Of a DNA stretch of 64,000 nt, positions 11,034-19,500 are shown in pieces. How positions within the stretch are numbered: the stretch's first letter is position 1; every line of letters starts with the position of its first letter. Origin of the DNA: Glo-17 sp964637835 (GTDB lineage Bacteria; Krumholzibacteriota; Krumholzibacteriia; LZORAL124-64-63); the NCBI GenBank assembly GCA_964637835.1, contig CAZWYF010000008.1, forward strand, positions 45,124 through 109,123. Direction: 5' to 3'. The translations under genes and the position numbers were made by a program. The notes below the pieces were generated by a model. That model worked only from the letters and a program-made list of their open reading frames with translations. It was not told the origin of the DNA and did no database searches.

Positions 11034-11062
11034 GTTCTAGCAGCCTGGACGGGGGTTGGCAA
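11034..11062 (-). promoter_or_regulatory. pyrF promoter (minus strand)
   Basis: Read on the minus strand: TTGCCA, 17 bases, TAGAAC. The -10 element (11034-11039) directly abuts the -10 of the opposing serS promoter. Confidence 0.6.
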
Positions 11063-11104
11063 GCGCCCGCGCCGCCGGAAGAGCGCCAAAGGAAGGACGT
11101 CTCC

Positions 11105-12361
11105 GTGCTCGATCGCAAGTTCCTGCGCGAGAATCGCGAGCTGGTGGAGCAGGCCGTGGCCGCCAAGCGCGAGGCCGTGGACATCGCCGCCTACTACGAA
11201 CGCGACGCCGAGCGCCGGGCGGCCCTGCAGCAGGCCGAGGAACTCCAGGCGGAGGTCAATCGCGCCAACAAGGCGATCAGCGCCGCCAAGGCCGCCGGCG
11301 AGGAGACCGCCGGCGCCATCGCCGAGATGCGCGAGGTCGCCGGCCGGCTCAAGGCCCTGCGGGCGCGCGCCGCCGAGCTGGACGACCTGGTGGACGACCT
11401 CTACATCCGCATCCCCAACCTGCCCGATCCCGACGTGCCGGTGGGCACCGAGGCGGACAACCAGGTGGTCCGCACCTGGGGCGAGCCCCGCGAGATCCCC
11501 GGCGCCCAGGCGCACTGGGACCTGGGCGCGGCCCTCGGCCTGCTGGATCCCGAGGCGCCCGCCCGCATGTCGGGCTCCGGCTTCTCGCTCCTGCAGGGCG
11601 ACCTCGCCCGGCTCGAGCGCGCCCTCGTCAACTGGTTCCTCGACACCCACCGCACCGCCGGCTACACCGAGGTGGCCGTGCCCTACCTGGTGGGGCCCGA
11701 CGCCATGCGCGGCACCGGGCAGCTGCCCAAGCTGGCCGACGACATGTACCGCTGCCGCGACGACGACCTCTACCTCATCCCCACCGCCGAGGTGTCGGTG
11801 ACCAACATCCACCGCGAGAGCACCCTGGCCGAGGAGCAGCTGCCGCTGCGCTACTGCGCCTTCTCGCCCTGCTTCCGCCGCGAGGCCGGCGCCGCGGGCA
11901 AGGACACGCGCGGGCTGCTGCGCATGCACCAGTTCCACAAGGTGGAGCTGGTCCACTTCGAGCGGCCCGACCGCTCGCGCGAGGCCCACGAGGAACTCAC
12001 CGCCCAGGCCGAGGCGCTGCTCCAGGCCCTGGAACTGCCCTACCGCACGGTCCTGCTGGCCACCGGCGATCTGAGCTTCGCCGCGCGGCGCTGCCACGAT
12101 CTGGAGGTCTGGTCGCCCGGGGTGGGGCAGTGGCTGGAGGTCTCCAGCTGCAGCGATTTCGGCGACTTCCAGGCCCGGCGCGCGGGGATCCGCTGGAAGG
12201 GGTCGTCGGGCAAGGGCTACGTGCACACGCTCAACGGCTCCGGTCTGGCCCTGCCGCGCGTCCTGGTGGCGATCATGGAGAACTACCAGCAGCAGGACGG
12301 GACGGTGACCGTGCCGGCGGTGCTGCGGCCCTACCTCGGCGGCCAGGACCGGATCGGCTGA
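11105..12361 (+). CDS. serS: seryl-tRNA synthetase
   Basis: Class II synthetase that charges tRNA-Ser, and also tRNA-Sec where present, with serine. 418 residues. An N-terminal coiled-coil arm (about 25-100) is followed by the catalytic domain with TAEVSVTN, motif 2 FRREAGAAGKDTRGLLRMHQ and motif 3 GSGLALPRVLVAIMENYQ. GTG 11105 is chosen because LDRKFLREN is the conserved SerRS start and GGAAGGA lies upstream. Its tRNA-Sec charging role is relevant to the selenoprotein candidate at 25.4 kb, though nothing here is specific to that. Confidence 0.96.
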   Translation: MLDRKFLRENRELVEQAVAAKREAVDIAAYYERDAERRAALQQAEELQAEVNRANKAISAAKAAGEETAGAIAEMREVAGRLKALRARAAELDDLVDDLYIRIPNLPDPDVPVGTEADNQVVRTWGEPREIPGAQAHWDLGAALGLLDPEAPARMSGSGFSLLQGDLARLERALVNWFLDTHRTAGYTEVAVPYLVGPDAMRGTGQLPKLADDMYRCRDDDLYLIPTAEVSVTNIHRESTLAEEQLPLRYCAFSPCFRREAGAAGKDTRGLLRMHQFHKVELVHFERPDRSREAHEELTAQAEALLQALELPYRTVLLATGDLSFAARRCHDLEVWSPGVGQWLEVSSCSDFGDFQARRAGIRWKGSSGKGYVHTLNGSGLALPRVLVAIMENYQQQDGTVTVPAVLRPYLGGQDRIG

Positions 12362-12390
12362 CCGGCACGGCCGGCGGCCCGGGAGCACGC

Positions 12391-13632
12391 ATGGACCCCT
12401 TACCCCGCGGATTGTTCGGCCTGAAGCGGCGCCAGCTCTTCGCGCTGTACCTGCTGGTGGGCAGCGTGCTCATCGTGGTGGGCATCACCAGCTACACGCT
12501 GCGCATCACCCGCGACATGGAGAAGCAGACGCGGCTGATCACCGAGCTGGTCAGCGGCATGGCCAGCCGCACCCTCTTCTCGGGCAACCTGGGCGAGTTC
12601 GCCCCCGTGATCCGGCTGCTCAACGACGCGGAGATCCCCCTGATCGTCACCGATCCCGCCGGCCGGCCCATCTTCTGGAACAGCGAGATCACCGGCATCG
12701 CGGGCGTGGACGATTACGACCTGCTCATGGCCCAGGATCCGGCCGCACCCACCGATCCGCGGGTGGCCGCGGCGGTGGCCATGGCCGCCGAGCTGGATCG
12801 CCAGGCAGAGCCCTTCGCCATCTACGACCCCCAGGGGCGCCGGCGGGGCACGCTGCACTACGGACAGAGCGCCCTGACCGATCAGGTGCGCATCCTGCCG
12901 TTCCTCGAGCTGGGCATCATGGTCCTCTTCTTCCTGGCCATCCTCTGGGGCCTGCAGGTCAAGAAGCAGAACGACCAGAACCTGCTCTTCGCCGGCATGG
13001 CCAAGGAGACCGCCCACCAGCTGGGCACGCCGCTGACCTCGATCATGGGCTGGCTGGCGCTGCTGGAGGACCGCCTGCCGGCGGGCGACGAGACTCTCCT
13101 GGAACTCGAACGGGACGTGGGGCGTCTCAGCAAGGTCTCCACCCGCTTCGGGCAGATCGGTTCGCAGCCGAAGCTGGCGGATCATGACCTGATGGCGGTG
13201 GTGGAGGAGACCATCACGTATTTCCGCAGGCGCTTGCCGCATCTCGGCGGCCGCGTCGAGTTGCGCAGCGAGGGGGCGGCCGGCAACCCGGTGGCGTTCA
13301 ACCGGGACCTCATGGAGTGGGTCCTGGAGAACCTGATCAAGAACGCCATCGACGCGCTGGAGCAGGGCAAGGGCACGGTCACCGTGCGGCTGAACGACCT
13401 GCCCGAGGGCGGGATCGCCCTGCGGGTCCGGGACACCGGCCGCGGCATCAAGCCCTCCTACCGGACCAAGCTCTTCGAGCCGGGCGTCAGTTCCAAGGCG
13501 CGCGGGTGGGGCATGGGTCTGGCGCTGGTCAAGCGCATCGTCACGCAGTACCACGGTGGACGGATCCGGGTGGAGAGCACCGGCTCGCAGGGCACGGTCT
13601 TCCTGGTCACGCTGCCGGGGAAGGATGGCTGA
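12391..13632 (+). CDS. membrane sensor histidine kinase, likely partner of the PorX-like regulator
   Basis: 413-residue two-component kinase. A membrane helix at about residues 15-35, an extracytoplasmic sensor region of about 120 residues and a second helix at about 170-190 precede the kinase core. The H-box is ETAHQLGTPLTS with His209. The ATPase domain has NLIKNAIDAL, DTGRGI and RGWGMGLALVKRIV. The stop overlaps the start of the PorX-like regulator by 8 bases, strongly suggesting a cognate pair. HQLGTPL-type H-boxes are typical of PorY-like kinases in the FCB group (from memory). Start supported by GGGAG. Confidence 0.9.
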   Translation: MDPLPRGLFGLKRRQLFALYLLVGSVLIVVGITSYTLRITRDMEKQTRLITELVSGMASRTLFSGNLGEFAPVIRLLNDAEIPLIVTDPAGRPIFWNSEITGIAGVDDYDLLMAQDPAAPTDPRVAAAVAMAAELDRQAEPFAIYDPQGRRRGTLHYGQSALTDQVRILPFLELGIMVLFFLAILWGLQVKKQNDQNLLFAGMAKETAHQLGTPLTSIMGWLALLEDRLPAGDETLLELERDVGRLSKVSTRFGQIGSQPKLADHDLMAVVEETITYFRRRLPHLGGRVELRSEGAAGNPVAFNRDLMEWVLENLIKNAIDALEQGKGTVTVRLNDLPEGGIALRVRDTGRGIKPSYRTKLFEPGVSSKARGWGMGLALVKRIVTQYHGGRIRVESTGSQGTVFLVTLPGKDG

Positions 13633-15187
13633 CGTGGGTTACCGCGTTCTCTGGATCGACGACCACATCGACGAGCTCCGCTCGCACATGGTGTTCCTGG
13701 GCCAGAAGGGCTACGAGGTCACCGGGGCCACCAACGGCCGCGACGGGATGGCCCTGCTCGCGGAGGAGAAGTTCGACGCCGTCCTGCTGGACGAGATGAT
13801 GCCCGGGATGGGGGGTCTGGAGACCCTCGAGGAGATCCGCAAGACCCACGAGCACATCCCGGTGATCATGATCACCAAGAGCGAGGCCGAGGACCTGATG
13901 ACCAAGGCCATCGGCCGGCGCATCGATGATTACCTGGTCAAGCCCGTCTCGCCCCTGCAGATCCAGGCGGCGCTCAAGAAGCACGTCGAGGCGCGCAAGA
14001 TCACCGAGCAGCAGGTCACCCGCGACTACCTCCAGCACTTCAACGCCGTGGGCGACCGCATCGCCACGGCCGCCACGCCCCGGGACTGGGAGGGCATCTA
14101 CAACGATCTGGTGACCTGGGGCCTGGACCTCTACCGCTACAGCGACCATGGCCTGCTCGCCACGCAGGCCGAGCAGATGGCCGCCGCCAACCTGGCGCTG
14201 GGCAAGTACGTGCGGGACCGCTATCGCGACTGGGTCCAGGGCGCCGAGGACGCGCCGCTGCTCAGTCCCGGCGTCTACGAGCACCTCGTGGAGCCGGAGG
14301 TGCAGGCGAACCGGCAGGTGCTGTGGGTGGTGATCGACTGCATGCGCCTGGACCAGTGGCGCATGGTCGAGCCGCTGCTCGAGCCGTACTTCCGCCTCGA
14401 GCGCCGGGCCTACTGGTCCATCCTGCCCACCGCCACGCCCTACTCGCGCAACGCCCTGTTCGCCGGCCTCTACCCGCTGCAGATCGCCAGGGGCTATCCC
14501 AGGTTCTGGCACGACGGCCTGCGGGACGACACCAGCCGCAACGCCCACGAGGACAAGCTGCTGGCCGCCCAGCTCGAGCGGCTGAAGAGCCCGGCCGTCG
14601 GCAGCATGCGCTACTACAAGATCTCCGACCAGCGCGACACCGACAACCTGCGCCGCGACTTCACCTCCCTGGACGACACCCGCCTGGTGGCCGGCGTCTA
14701 CAACTTCCTGGACATCATGTCTCACGGCCGCAGCCAGAGCATGATCCTCAAGGAGCTGGCTCCGGACGAGGCCGCCTTCCGCACCCTCATGCGCACCTGG
14801 TTCGAGCACAGCACCCTGTTCGAGCTGCTGCGCGAGGCGGCCCGCCGCGGCACCACCGTGGTGGTGACCACGGACCACGGCTCGCACTTCTGCAAGCGCG
14901 CCACCAAGATCCGCGGCAACCGCGACACCTCGAGCAACGTGCGCTACAAGTTCGGCGACAACCTCACCGTGGACGACAAGCGCGTGATGCTCATGAAGGA
15001 CCCCACGGACTACAAGCTGCCCGCCAACAGCCCCATCGAGACCTACGCCGTCACCACGGAGAACTACTACCTGGTCTATCCGACCAACTTCCACGAGTAC
15101 GAGCGCCTCTACCGCGACAGCTTCCAGCATGGCGGCATCAGCCTCGAGGAGCTGGTCTGCCCCTTCGCCGTGCTGCGTCCCCGCTGA
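13625..15187 (+). CDS. porX: PorX-like response regulator with PglZ domain
   Basis: 520 residues. The receiver domain (1-120) has Asp12/Asp13, phospho-acceptor Asp56 in LLDEMMPGM, Thr84 and Lys106. A helical linker leads to a PglZ/alkaline-phosphatase-like domain (about 200-520) with WVVIDCMRLDQWR, PTATPYSRNALFAG, VVTTDHGSHF and a late FQHGGISLEELVCP. This is the architecture of PorX, which in Bacteroidetes is a phosphodiesterase-type regulator controlling type IX secretion. Two proteins in this window carry T9SS-type tails, which fits. The gene overlaps the upstream kinase by 8 bases. A 12-bp tandem repeat runs through the stop codon. Confidence 0.88.
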   Translation: MADVGYRVLWIDDHIDELRSHMVFLGQKGYEVTGATNGRDGMALLAEEKFDAVLLDEMMPGMGGLETLEEIRKTHEHIPVIMITKSEAEDLMTKAIGRRIDDYLVKPVSPLQIQAALKKHVEARKITEQQVTRDYLQHFNAVGDRIATAATPRDWEGIYNDLVTWGLDLYRYSDHGLLATQAEQMAAANLALGKYVRDRYRDWVQGAEDAPLLSPGVYEHLVEPEVQANRQVLWVVIDCMRLDQWRMVEPLLEPYFRLERRAYWSILPTATPYSRNALFAGLYPLQIARGYPRFWHDGLRDDTSRNAHEDKLLAAQLERLKSPAVGSMRYYKISDQRDTDNLRRDFTSLDDTRLVAGVYNFLDIMSHGRSQSMILKELAPDEAAFRTLMRTWFEHSTLFELLREAARRGTTVVVTTDHGSHFCKRATKIRGNRDTSSNVRYKFGDNLTVDDKRVMLMKDPTDYKLPANSPIETYAVTTENYYLVYPTNFHEYERLYRDSFQHGGISLEELVCPFAVLRPR

Positions 15188-15215
15188 TCGCGTCGCTGAT
15201 CGCGTCGCCGATCGC
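15182..15215 (+). repeat. 12-bp tandem repeat across the porX stop codon
   Basis: About 2.8 copies of CGCTGATCGCGT. The first copy contains the TGA stop, and the array fills the spacer to tsaE. Confidence 0.65.
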
Positions 15216-15236
15216 ACCGGCCGCCCGAGGAGCCCG

Positions 15237-15755
15237 ATGGACCCGCTGCAGCTGCCCGACCCCGCGGGCTTCGCCCGCCGCACCCGCACCCATGGACCCG
15301 GTCAGACCCGGGATCTGGGCGCGGCACTGGCCGCCGTGGTGGGCCCGGGGCAGGCCCTGCTCCTGCACGGTCCGCTGGGTGCGGGCAAGACCTGCCTGGT
15401 CCAGGGCCTCTGCGCGGGCCTGGGCCTGGACGGGGAGGTGGTCAGCCCCACCTTCTCCCTGATCCACCGCCACGTCGGGCCGGTGACCGTCGATCACCTG
15501 GACTTCTACCGCATCGAGCCCGCTGACGACCTCGACGACATCGGTGTCCTGGAGATCCTGGACGAGCTGGCCGACGGGCGCACCATCCTGGTGGCCGAAT
15601 GGCCCGCGCTGCTGGCGCCGTTGCTGCCACGGCGACTGGAGCTGCTGGCGCTGCCCGCGGACGGGCCGGACGAGCGCCTCTGGTACGTGCGCGGCGTCCC
15701 GGCGCTGCCCGCCGCGGTGGCCGCGCTCTTTCCCGAGGCGGTGGCGTCGTGCTGA
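15237..15755 (+). CDS. tsaE: tRNA threonylcarbamoyladenosine biosynthesis ATPase TsaE
   Basis: P-loop ATPase needed with TsaB and TsaD for t6A37 modification of ANN-decoding tRNAs. 172 residues with Walker A GPLGAGKT at 45-52, VSPTFSLIH, and the DHLDFYRI strand typical of TsaE. ATG 15237 follows GAGGAG. The gene overlaps tsaB at its 3' end. First of a housekeeping run running to lptD. tsaD is not in the window. Confidence 0.93.
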   Translation: MDPLQLPDPAGFARRTRTHGPGQTRDLGAALAAVVGPGQALLLHGPLGAGKTCLVQGLCAGLGLDGEVVSPTFSLIHRHVGPVTVDHLDFYRIEPADDLDDIGVLEILDELADGRTILVAEWPALLAPLLPRRLELLALPADGPDERLWYVRGVPALPAAVAALFPEAVASC

Positions 15756-16549
15756 TCCTGGCCCTGGACACCGCCACGCCCCATGGCCGCTTCGCGCTGG
15801 CCGCGGACGCCCGGCTGCTGGCCGATCGACCCCACAACGTGCAGGGCAGCTACGCCGACGCGCTGCTGCCGGTGATCGACCAGGTGCTCGCGCAGGCCGG
15901 ACGCCGGCTGGCGGACGTGGATCTGGTGGCCGTCACCGACGGCCCGGGGAGCTTCACCGGCGTGCGCATCGGCGTGGCCACGGCCAAGACGCTGGCCTGG
16001 GCCCTGGAGGCGCAGCTGGCCGCGGTCTCCACCCTGGCCGCCATGGCCGCGGCGCTGCTGGCCGCCCATCCCGCGCGCGAGCTGGCCGTCCCGGTGCTGG
16101 ACGCGCGCCGCGGCGAGGTCTTCGCCGGGCTCTACCGGCGCGAGGGGGCCTGGGTCCGCGAGCTGGACGCGCCGGCCTGCCGGACGCCCGATCGCTGGTG
16201 GGAGCGCCTGGTCGACCGCGTGCCGGACCTCGAGGCCCCCGCCTGGGGCGGCGACGGCGTGGGCCTGCTGGTGGGGCAGGGCGCCGGGTTGCGGCCCGAG
16301 CTGGCCGCGCGCGGCGAGCCGGCGGCCCGGGCCTGGGAGGCCGCCCACCCCGCCACCGCGCGGGCGCTGGCGCTGGCCCTGGCCGATCCGGCGGTGCGGC
16401 GCGAGGCGGTGGTCTCGCCCTTCGCGCTGGTGCCCCGGTACCTGCGGGGCAGCGACGCCGAGGTCAAGCGGCGCGTGGACGCCACGCCCTCGGCGCCGGG
16501 TGCGGCGGTGACCGCTCACGTGGGCCGGCCCCGGGAGCCGGGCCGGTGA
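15749..16549 (+). CDS. tsaB: tRNA threonylcarbamoyladenosine biosynthesis protein TsaB
   Basis: Inactive ASKHA-fold partner of TsaD in t6A synthesis. 266 residues. ILALDTAT at the N-terminus and DGPGSFTGVRIG at about residues 66-77 are diagnostic. GTG 15749 overlaps the tsaE stop by seven bases, so coupling is likely. The C-terminal 25 or so residues are low-complexity. The downstream rimI starts inside its stop codon (GTGA). Confidence 0.93.
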   Translation: MLILALDTATPHGRFALAADARLLADRPHNVQGSYADALLPVIDQVLAQAGRRLADVDLVAVTDGPGSFTGVRIGVATAKTLAWALEAQLAAVSTLAAMAAALLAAHPARELAVPVLDARRGEVFAGLYRREGAWVRELDAPACRTPDRWWERLVDRVPDLEAPAWGGDGVGLLVGQGAGLRPELAARGEPAARAWEAAHPATARALALALADPAVRREAVVSPFALVPRYLRGSDAEVKRRVDATPSAPGAAVTAHVGRPREPGR

Positions 16550-17046
16550 CCGCGGCGCCGGTGACCATCCGGCCCGGCGATCCGGGCGACTTGCCCGCCG
16601 TCCTGCGCATCGAACGCGCCAGCTTCGCCGACCCCTGGCCCACCTCGGCGCTGCTGCAGGAGCTGGTGCCGTCGTCGCTGCGGCTGCCGCTGATCCTGCA
16701 GTGCGGCGAGTCGGTGATCGGCTACCTCATGGCCTGGCGTACCCCCGACCAGCTGCACATCCTCAACCTGGCCGTCGATCCCGCGTACCGGCGCCAGGGG
16801 CATGGCCGCCGCCTGCTGGAGGTGGCCCTGGACGCGGCGCAGCGCGGCGGGGCCGACCAGGTGACCCTCGAGGTGCGCCCGGGCAACCAGGCGGCGCTCG
16901 CGCTCTACGCCGCGCTGGGCTTCGCCCAGACCGGACGCCGTCCACACTACTACGTCGACACCGGGGAGGACGCCCTGGTGCTCACCCGCGACCTCGCGGG
17001 CGCCTCGCGGCCGGCGCCCGACCGGCCGGGCCCTTGTCAGTCTTGA
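16546..17046 (+). CDS. rimI: ribosomal-protein-S18-alanine N-acetyltransferase-like GNAT
   Basis: GNAT acetyltransferase, 166 residues. The acetyl-CoA motif A reads RRQGHGRRLLE at about residues 83-93, followed by LEVRPGNQAALALYAALGF, which is characteristic of RimI. GTG overlaps the tsaB stop as GTGA. The tsaB-rimI neighbourhood is a common arrangement and supports the RimI name. The C-terminus after the fold is a short Pro/Arg-rich tail. Confidence 0.88.
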   Translation: MTAAPVTIRPGDPGDLPAVLRIERASFADPWPTSALLQELVPSSLRLPLILQCGESVIGYLMAWRTPDQLHILNLAVDPAYRRQGHGRRLLEVALDAAQRGGADQVTLEVRPGNQAALALYAALGFAQTGRRPHYYVDTGEDALVLTRDLAGASRPAPDRPGPCQS

Positions 17047-17062
17047 ACTCTGTCCCGAGATT
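17034..17062 (+). promoter_or_regulatory. weak candidate promoter before accD
   Basis: TTGTCA, 17 bases, GAGATT at the end of rimI. The -35 is good and the -10 poor (3 of 6), so this is tentative. Confidence 0.3.
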
Positions 17063-17070
17063 GGGTGGTC

Positions 17071-17097
17071 GGCGCGCGCGAACCGGTTCCGCGCGCC
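17071..17097 (+). promoter_or_regulatory. leader hairpin before accD
   Basis: Stem GGCGCGCG / CGCGCGCC encloses the palindrome GAACCGGTTC, ending about 20 bases before the accD ATG. It could attenuate or limit translation; no direct evidence. Confidence 0.35.
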
Positions 17098-17116
17098 CCA
17101 ACCAGGAGCCGACGCC

Positions 17117-17995
17117 ATGTCGTGGTTGAACCGCGCCGCCCGGGGCATCCGGGCCCTCGCCAAGCAGAAGGAAGTCCCGGACAACCTGTGGCAGAAGTGC
17201 CCGGGTTGCGCGGAGATCCTCTACCGTCGCGAGCTGGACCGCAGCTGGAACGTGTGCGGGACCTGCGGTCATCACCTGCCGCTCGAGGCGCCGCAGTACC
17301 TCGACCTGCTCCTGGACGCGGACTCCTGGGAGGAGCTCTTCGCCGGGGTGACCAGCACCGATCCGCTGGGCTTCAAGGACAGCAAGCGCTACGCGGACCG
17401 GCTCAAGAGCGCCCGCCGGGCCACCGGCCGCAAGGAGGCCGTGATCACCGGCCGCGGGCGCATCGAGGGCTTGCCGGTGAACCTGGCCATCCTGGACTTC
17501 GCCTTCATGGGCGGCAGCCTGGGCTCGGCCATGGGCGAGAAGCTGGCGCGGCTGCTGCTCGACGCGCTGCACGAGCGGCGGTCCGCCCTGGTGATCTCCC
17601 GCTCCGGGGGCGCCCGGATGCAGGAGTCGCTCCTGTCGCTCATGCAGATGGCCAAGACCAGCGCGGTGCTCTCCCGCCTGCAGCAGGACGCGATCCCCTA
17701 CCTCAGCCTCTGCGTGCATCCCACCTACGGGGGCGTGACCGCCAGCTTCGCCATGCTCGGCGACCTGAATCTGGCCGAGCCCGGCGCCATGATCGGCTTC
17801 GCCGGTCCCCGGGTGATCAAGCAGACCATCGGCGGCGACCTGCCCGAGGGTTTCCAGTCGGCGGAGTTCCTGCTCGAGCACGGCCAGCTCGATCAGGTGG
17901 TGGAGCGGCGGCAGCTGCGCCAGACCATCGCCTCGGCGCTGCGCTGGTTCTGCGAGGGGCGCGACATCTCGGTGCCGGGGCCGGTGCGCGGCTGA
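17117..17995 (+). CDS. accD: acetyl-CoA carboxylase carboxyltransferase subunit beta
   Basis: Carboxyltransferase half-subunit making malonyl-CoA for fatty-acid synthesis with AccA, which is not in this window. 292 residues. N-terminal zinc ribbon with Cys28, Cys31, Cys47 and Cys50, then the crotonase-type core with SRSGGARMQES, HPTYGGVTASFAMLGD and GFAGPRVIKQTI. Length is normal. accD followed by folC is a frequent arrangement. A hairpin lies right after the stop. Confidence 0.95.
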   Translation: MSWLNRAARGIRALAKQKEVPDNLWQKCPGCAEILYRRELDRSWNVCGTCGHHLPLEAPQYLDLLLDADSWEELFAGVTSTDPLGFKDSKRYADRLKSARRATGRKEAVITGRGRIEGLPVNLAILDFAFMGGSLGSAMGEKLARLLLDALHERRSALVISRSGGARMQESLLSLMQMAKTSAVLSRLQQDAIPYLSLCVHPTYGGVTASFAMLGDLNLAEPGAMIGFAGPRVIKQTIGGDLPEGFQSAEFLLEHGQLDQVVERRQLRQTIASALRWFCEGRDISVPGPVRG

Positions 17996-18014
17996 GCGCT
18001 GAGCTTGTCAGCGC
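17996..18014 (+). terminator. small hairpin after accD
   Basis: 7-bp stem GCGCTGA / TCAGCGC with loop GCTTG, starting at the base after the stop codon. No U-run. Confidence 0.35.
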
Positions 18015-18089
18015 GCCGCCGGCAGACGACATTGGCCACGCCACGGGCCGTCCCGGTCCTGGCCGCCGACCGACCCCCGCAGGAGCATC

Positions 18090-19475
18090 ATGACCAGCCA
18101 GGACCCGCGCTACGCCGGCGAACCGGGCATCGGCCCCGATCTCGCGCCCCCCTTCACCGCCGAGGATGAGGCCACCAGCTGGCTCTTCGCCCTCAATCGC
18201 CAGGGGATCCGTCCGGGCCTGCGACGGATCCAGGGGCTGCTCGCCGAGCTGGGGCATCCGGAGCGCGAGCTGACCACCATCGTGACCGCCGGCACCAACG
18301 GCAAGGGCAGCACCACCCGCATCCTGGCCCAGCTGCTGCGCGCGGCGGGCCTGAAGGTGGCCTGCTACACCAGCCCGCACCTGCTGCGCGTCTACGAGCG
18401 CCTGACCATCGACGACGTCCCCGTCGAGCCCGCCCGCTTCGCCGCCACGGTGGACGCGCTCCGCCCGGCCATCGTGCGCCACGAGGCCAGCTGGTTCGAG
18501 TCGCTCACCGCCATGGCGGTGACGATCGCTCACGAGGAGCAGGTGGACGTGCTCTGCGCGGAGGTGGGCCTGGGCGGCCGCCTGGACGCCACCAACGCCC
18601 TGCCGGCGGTGGCCACCCTGCTGACCACCGTGGCCCTCGACCACCAGCACATCCTGGGGGAGACGCGACCGGAGATCCTGCGCGAGAAGCTGGGCCTGCT
18701 CAAGCCCGGCGTGCCGTTCTTCTGCGCCGTGGACGCCGACCTCGCGCCCGAGGCCTTCATGACGGCCGTCCAGGCGGGCAGCCCCGCCCACTTCCTCGAC
18801 GAGCTCACCCGCCGGGAGCCCGGCGCGGACGGCCGCTGGCGCCTGGTCCTGCGGGAACGGGCGATCGACGGCCTGCCCCACCTGGGCAGCCCGGGACTCG
18901 ACCGCAATCTCGCCCTCTCCCTGCTCTGCCTCGACGAGCTCGGCAAGGCCGGCGTCCTGCCTGGCCCGGCCGATCCCGCCGCCGCCCTGGCGGACCTGTT
19001 CCTGCCCGGCCGCTGGCAGCAGGTGTTCACCGCTCCGGACGTGATCGTCGATACCGCCCACAATCCCCAGGCGCTCGCCGGCGCGCTCACCGCGTTCCTG
19101 GAGCGGCCGGTGCGCGGGCGGCGCGTGGTCCTCTTCGGGGGGATGCGCGACAAGCCGGTGGACCCGGCGCTCGGCCCCCTCCTGCGTCGCTGCGATGCGG
19201 TCACGCTGGTCCCGGTGAGCCTGCCGCGGACCCGGACGGCGGACGATCTCCGCGATCTGGCCACCCGGCTGGAACTGCCGCTGGATTCCGGGCATTCCAT
19301 CATGGACAGCGTCGCGGCCGGCTTGGCATATTGGGGGCCCCGCCTCGAACCCGACGACGCGGTCCTGGTCACCGGCTCCTGCTTCCTGGTGGCGGAGGCG
19401 CTGCACCGTCTCGGAGTGCGGGATCTGGAAGAGACCCGGCAGCTGCGGCCGGCCCGTGCGGTCCTGCCGCGCTGA
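18090..19475 (+). CDS. folC: bifunctional folylpolyglutamate/dihydrofolate synthase
   Basis: Mur-ligase-fold enzyme that adds glutamate to dihydropteroate or tetrahydrofolate. 461 residues. The ATP loop GTNGKGST lies at 68-75. YTSPHLLRVYERLTI and EVGLGGRLDATNA are classic FolC motifs, and DTAHNPQAL marks the C-terminal domain. The first 25 residues are extra relative to the family core but contain no rare codons. It lies 25 bases before the ROK kinase gene. Confidence 0.94.
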   Translation: MTSQDPRYAGEPGIGPDLAPPFTAEDEATSWLFALNRQGIRPGLRRIQGLLAELGHPERELTTIVTAGTNGKGSTTRILAQLLRAAGLKVACYTSPHLLRVYERLTIDDVPVEPARFAATVDALRPAIVRHEASWFESLTAMAVTIAHEEQVDVLCAEVGLGGRLDATNALPAVATLLTTVALDHQHILGETRPEILREKLGLLKPGVPFFCAVDADLAPEAFMTAVQAGSPAHFLDELTRREPGADGRWRLVLRERAIDGLPHLGSPGLDRNLALSLLCLDELGKAGVLPGPADPAAALADLFLPGRWQQVFTAPDVIVDTAHNPQALAGALTAFLERPVRGRRVVLFGGMRDKPVDPALGPLLRRCDAVTLVPVSLPRTRTADDLRDLATRLELPLDSGHSIMDSVAAGLAYWGPRLEPDDAVLVTGSCFLVAEALHRLGVRDLEETRQLRPARAVLPR

Positions 19476-19500
19476 ACCGCCCCACCGAGGAGACCGATCC

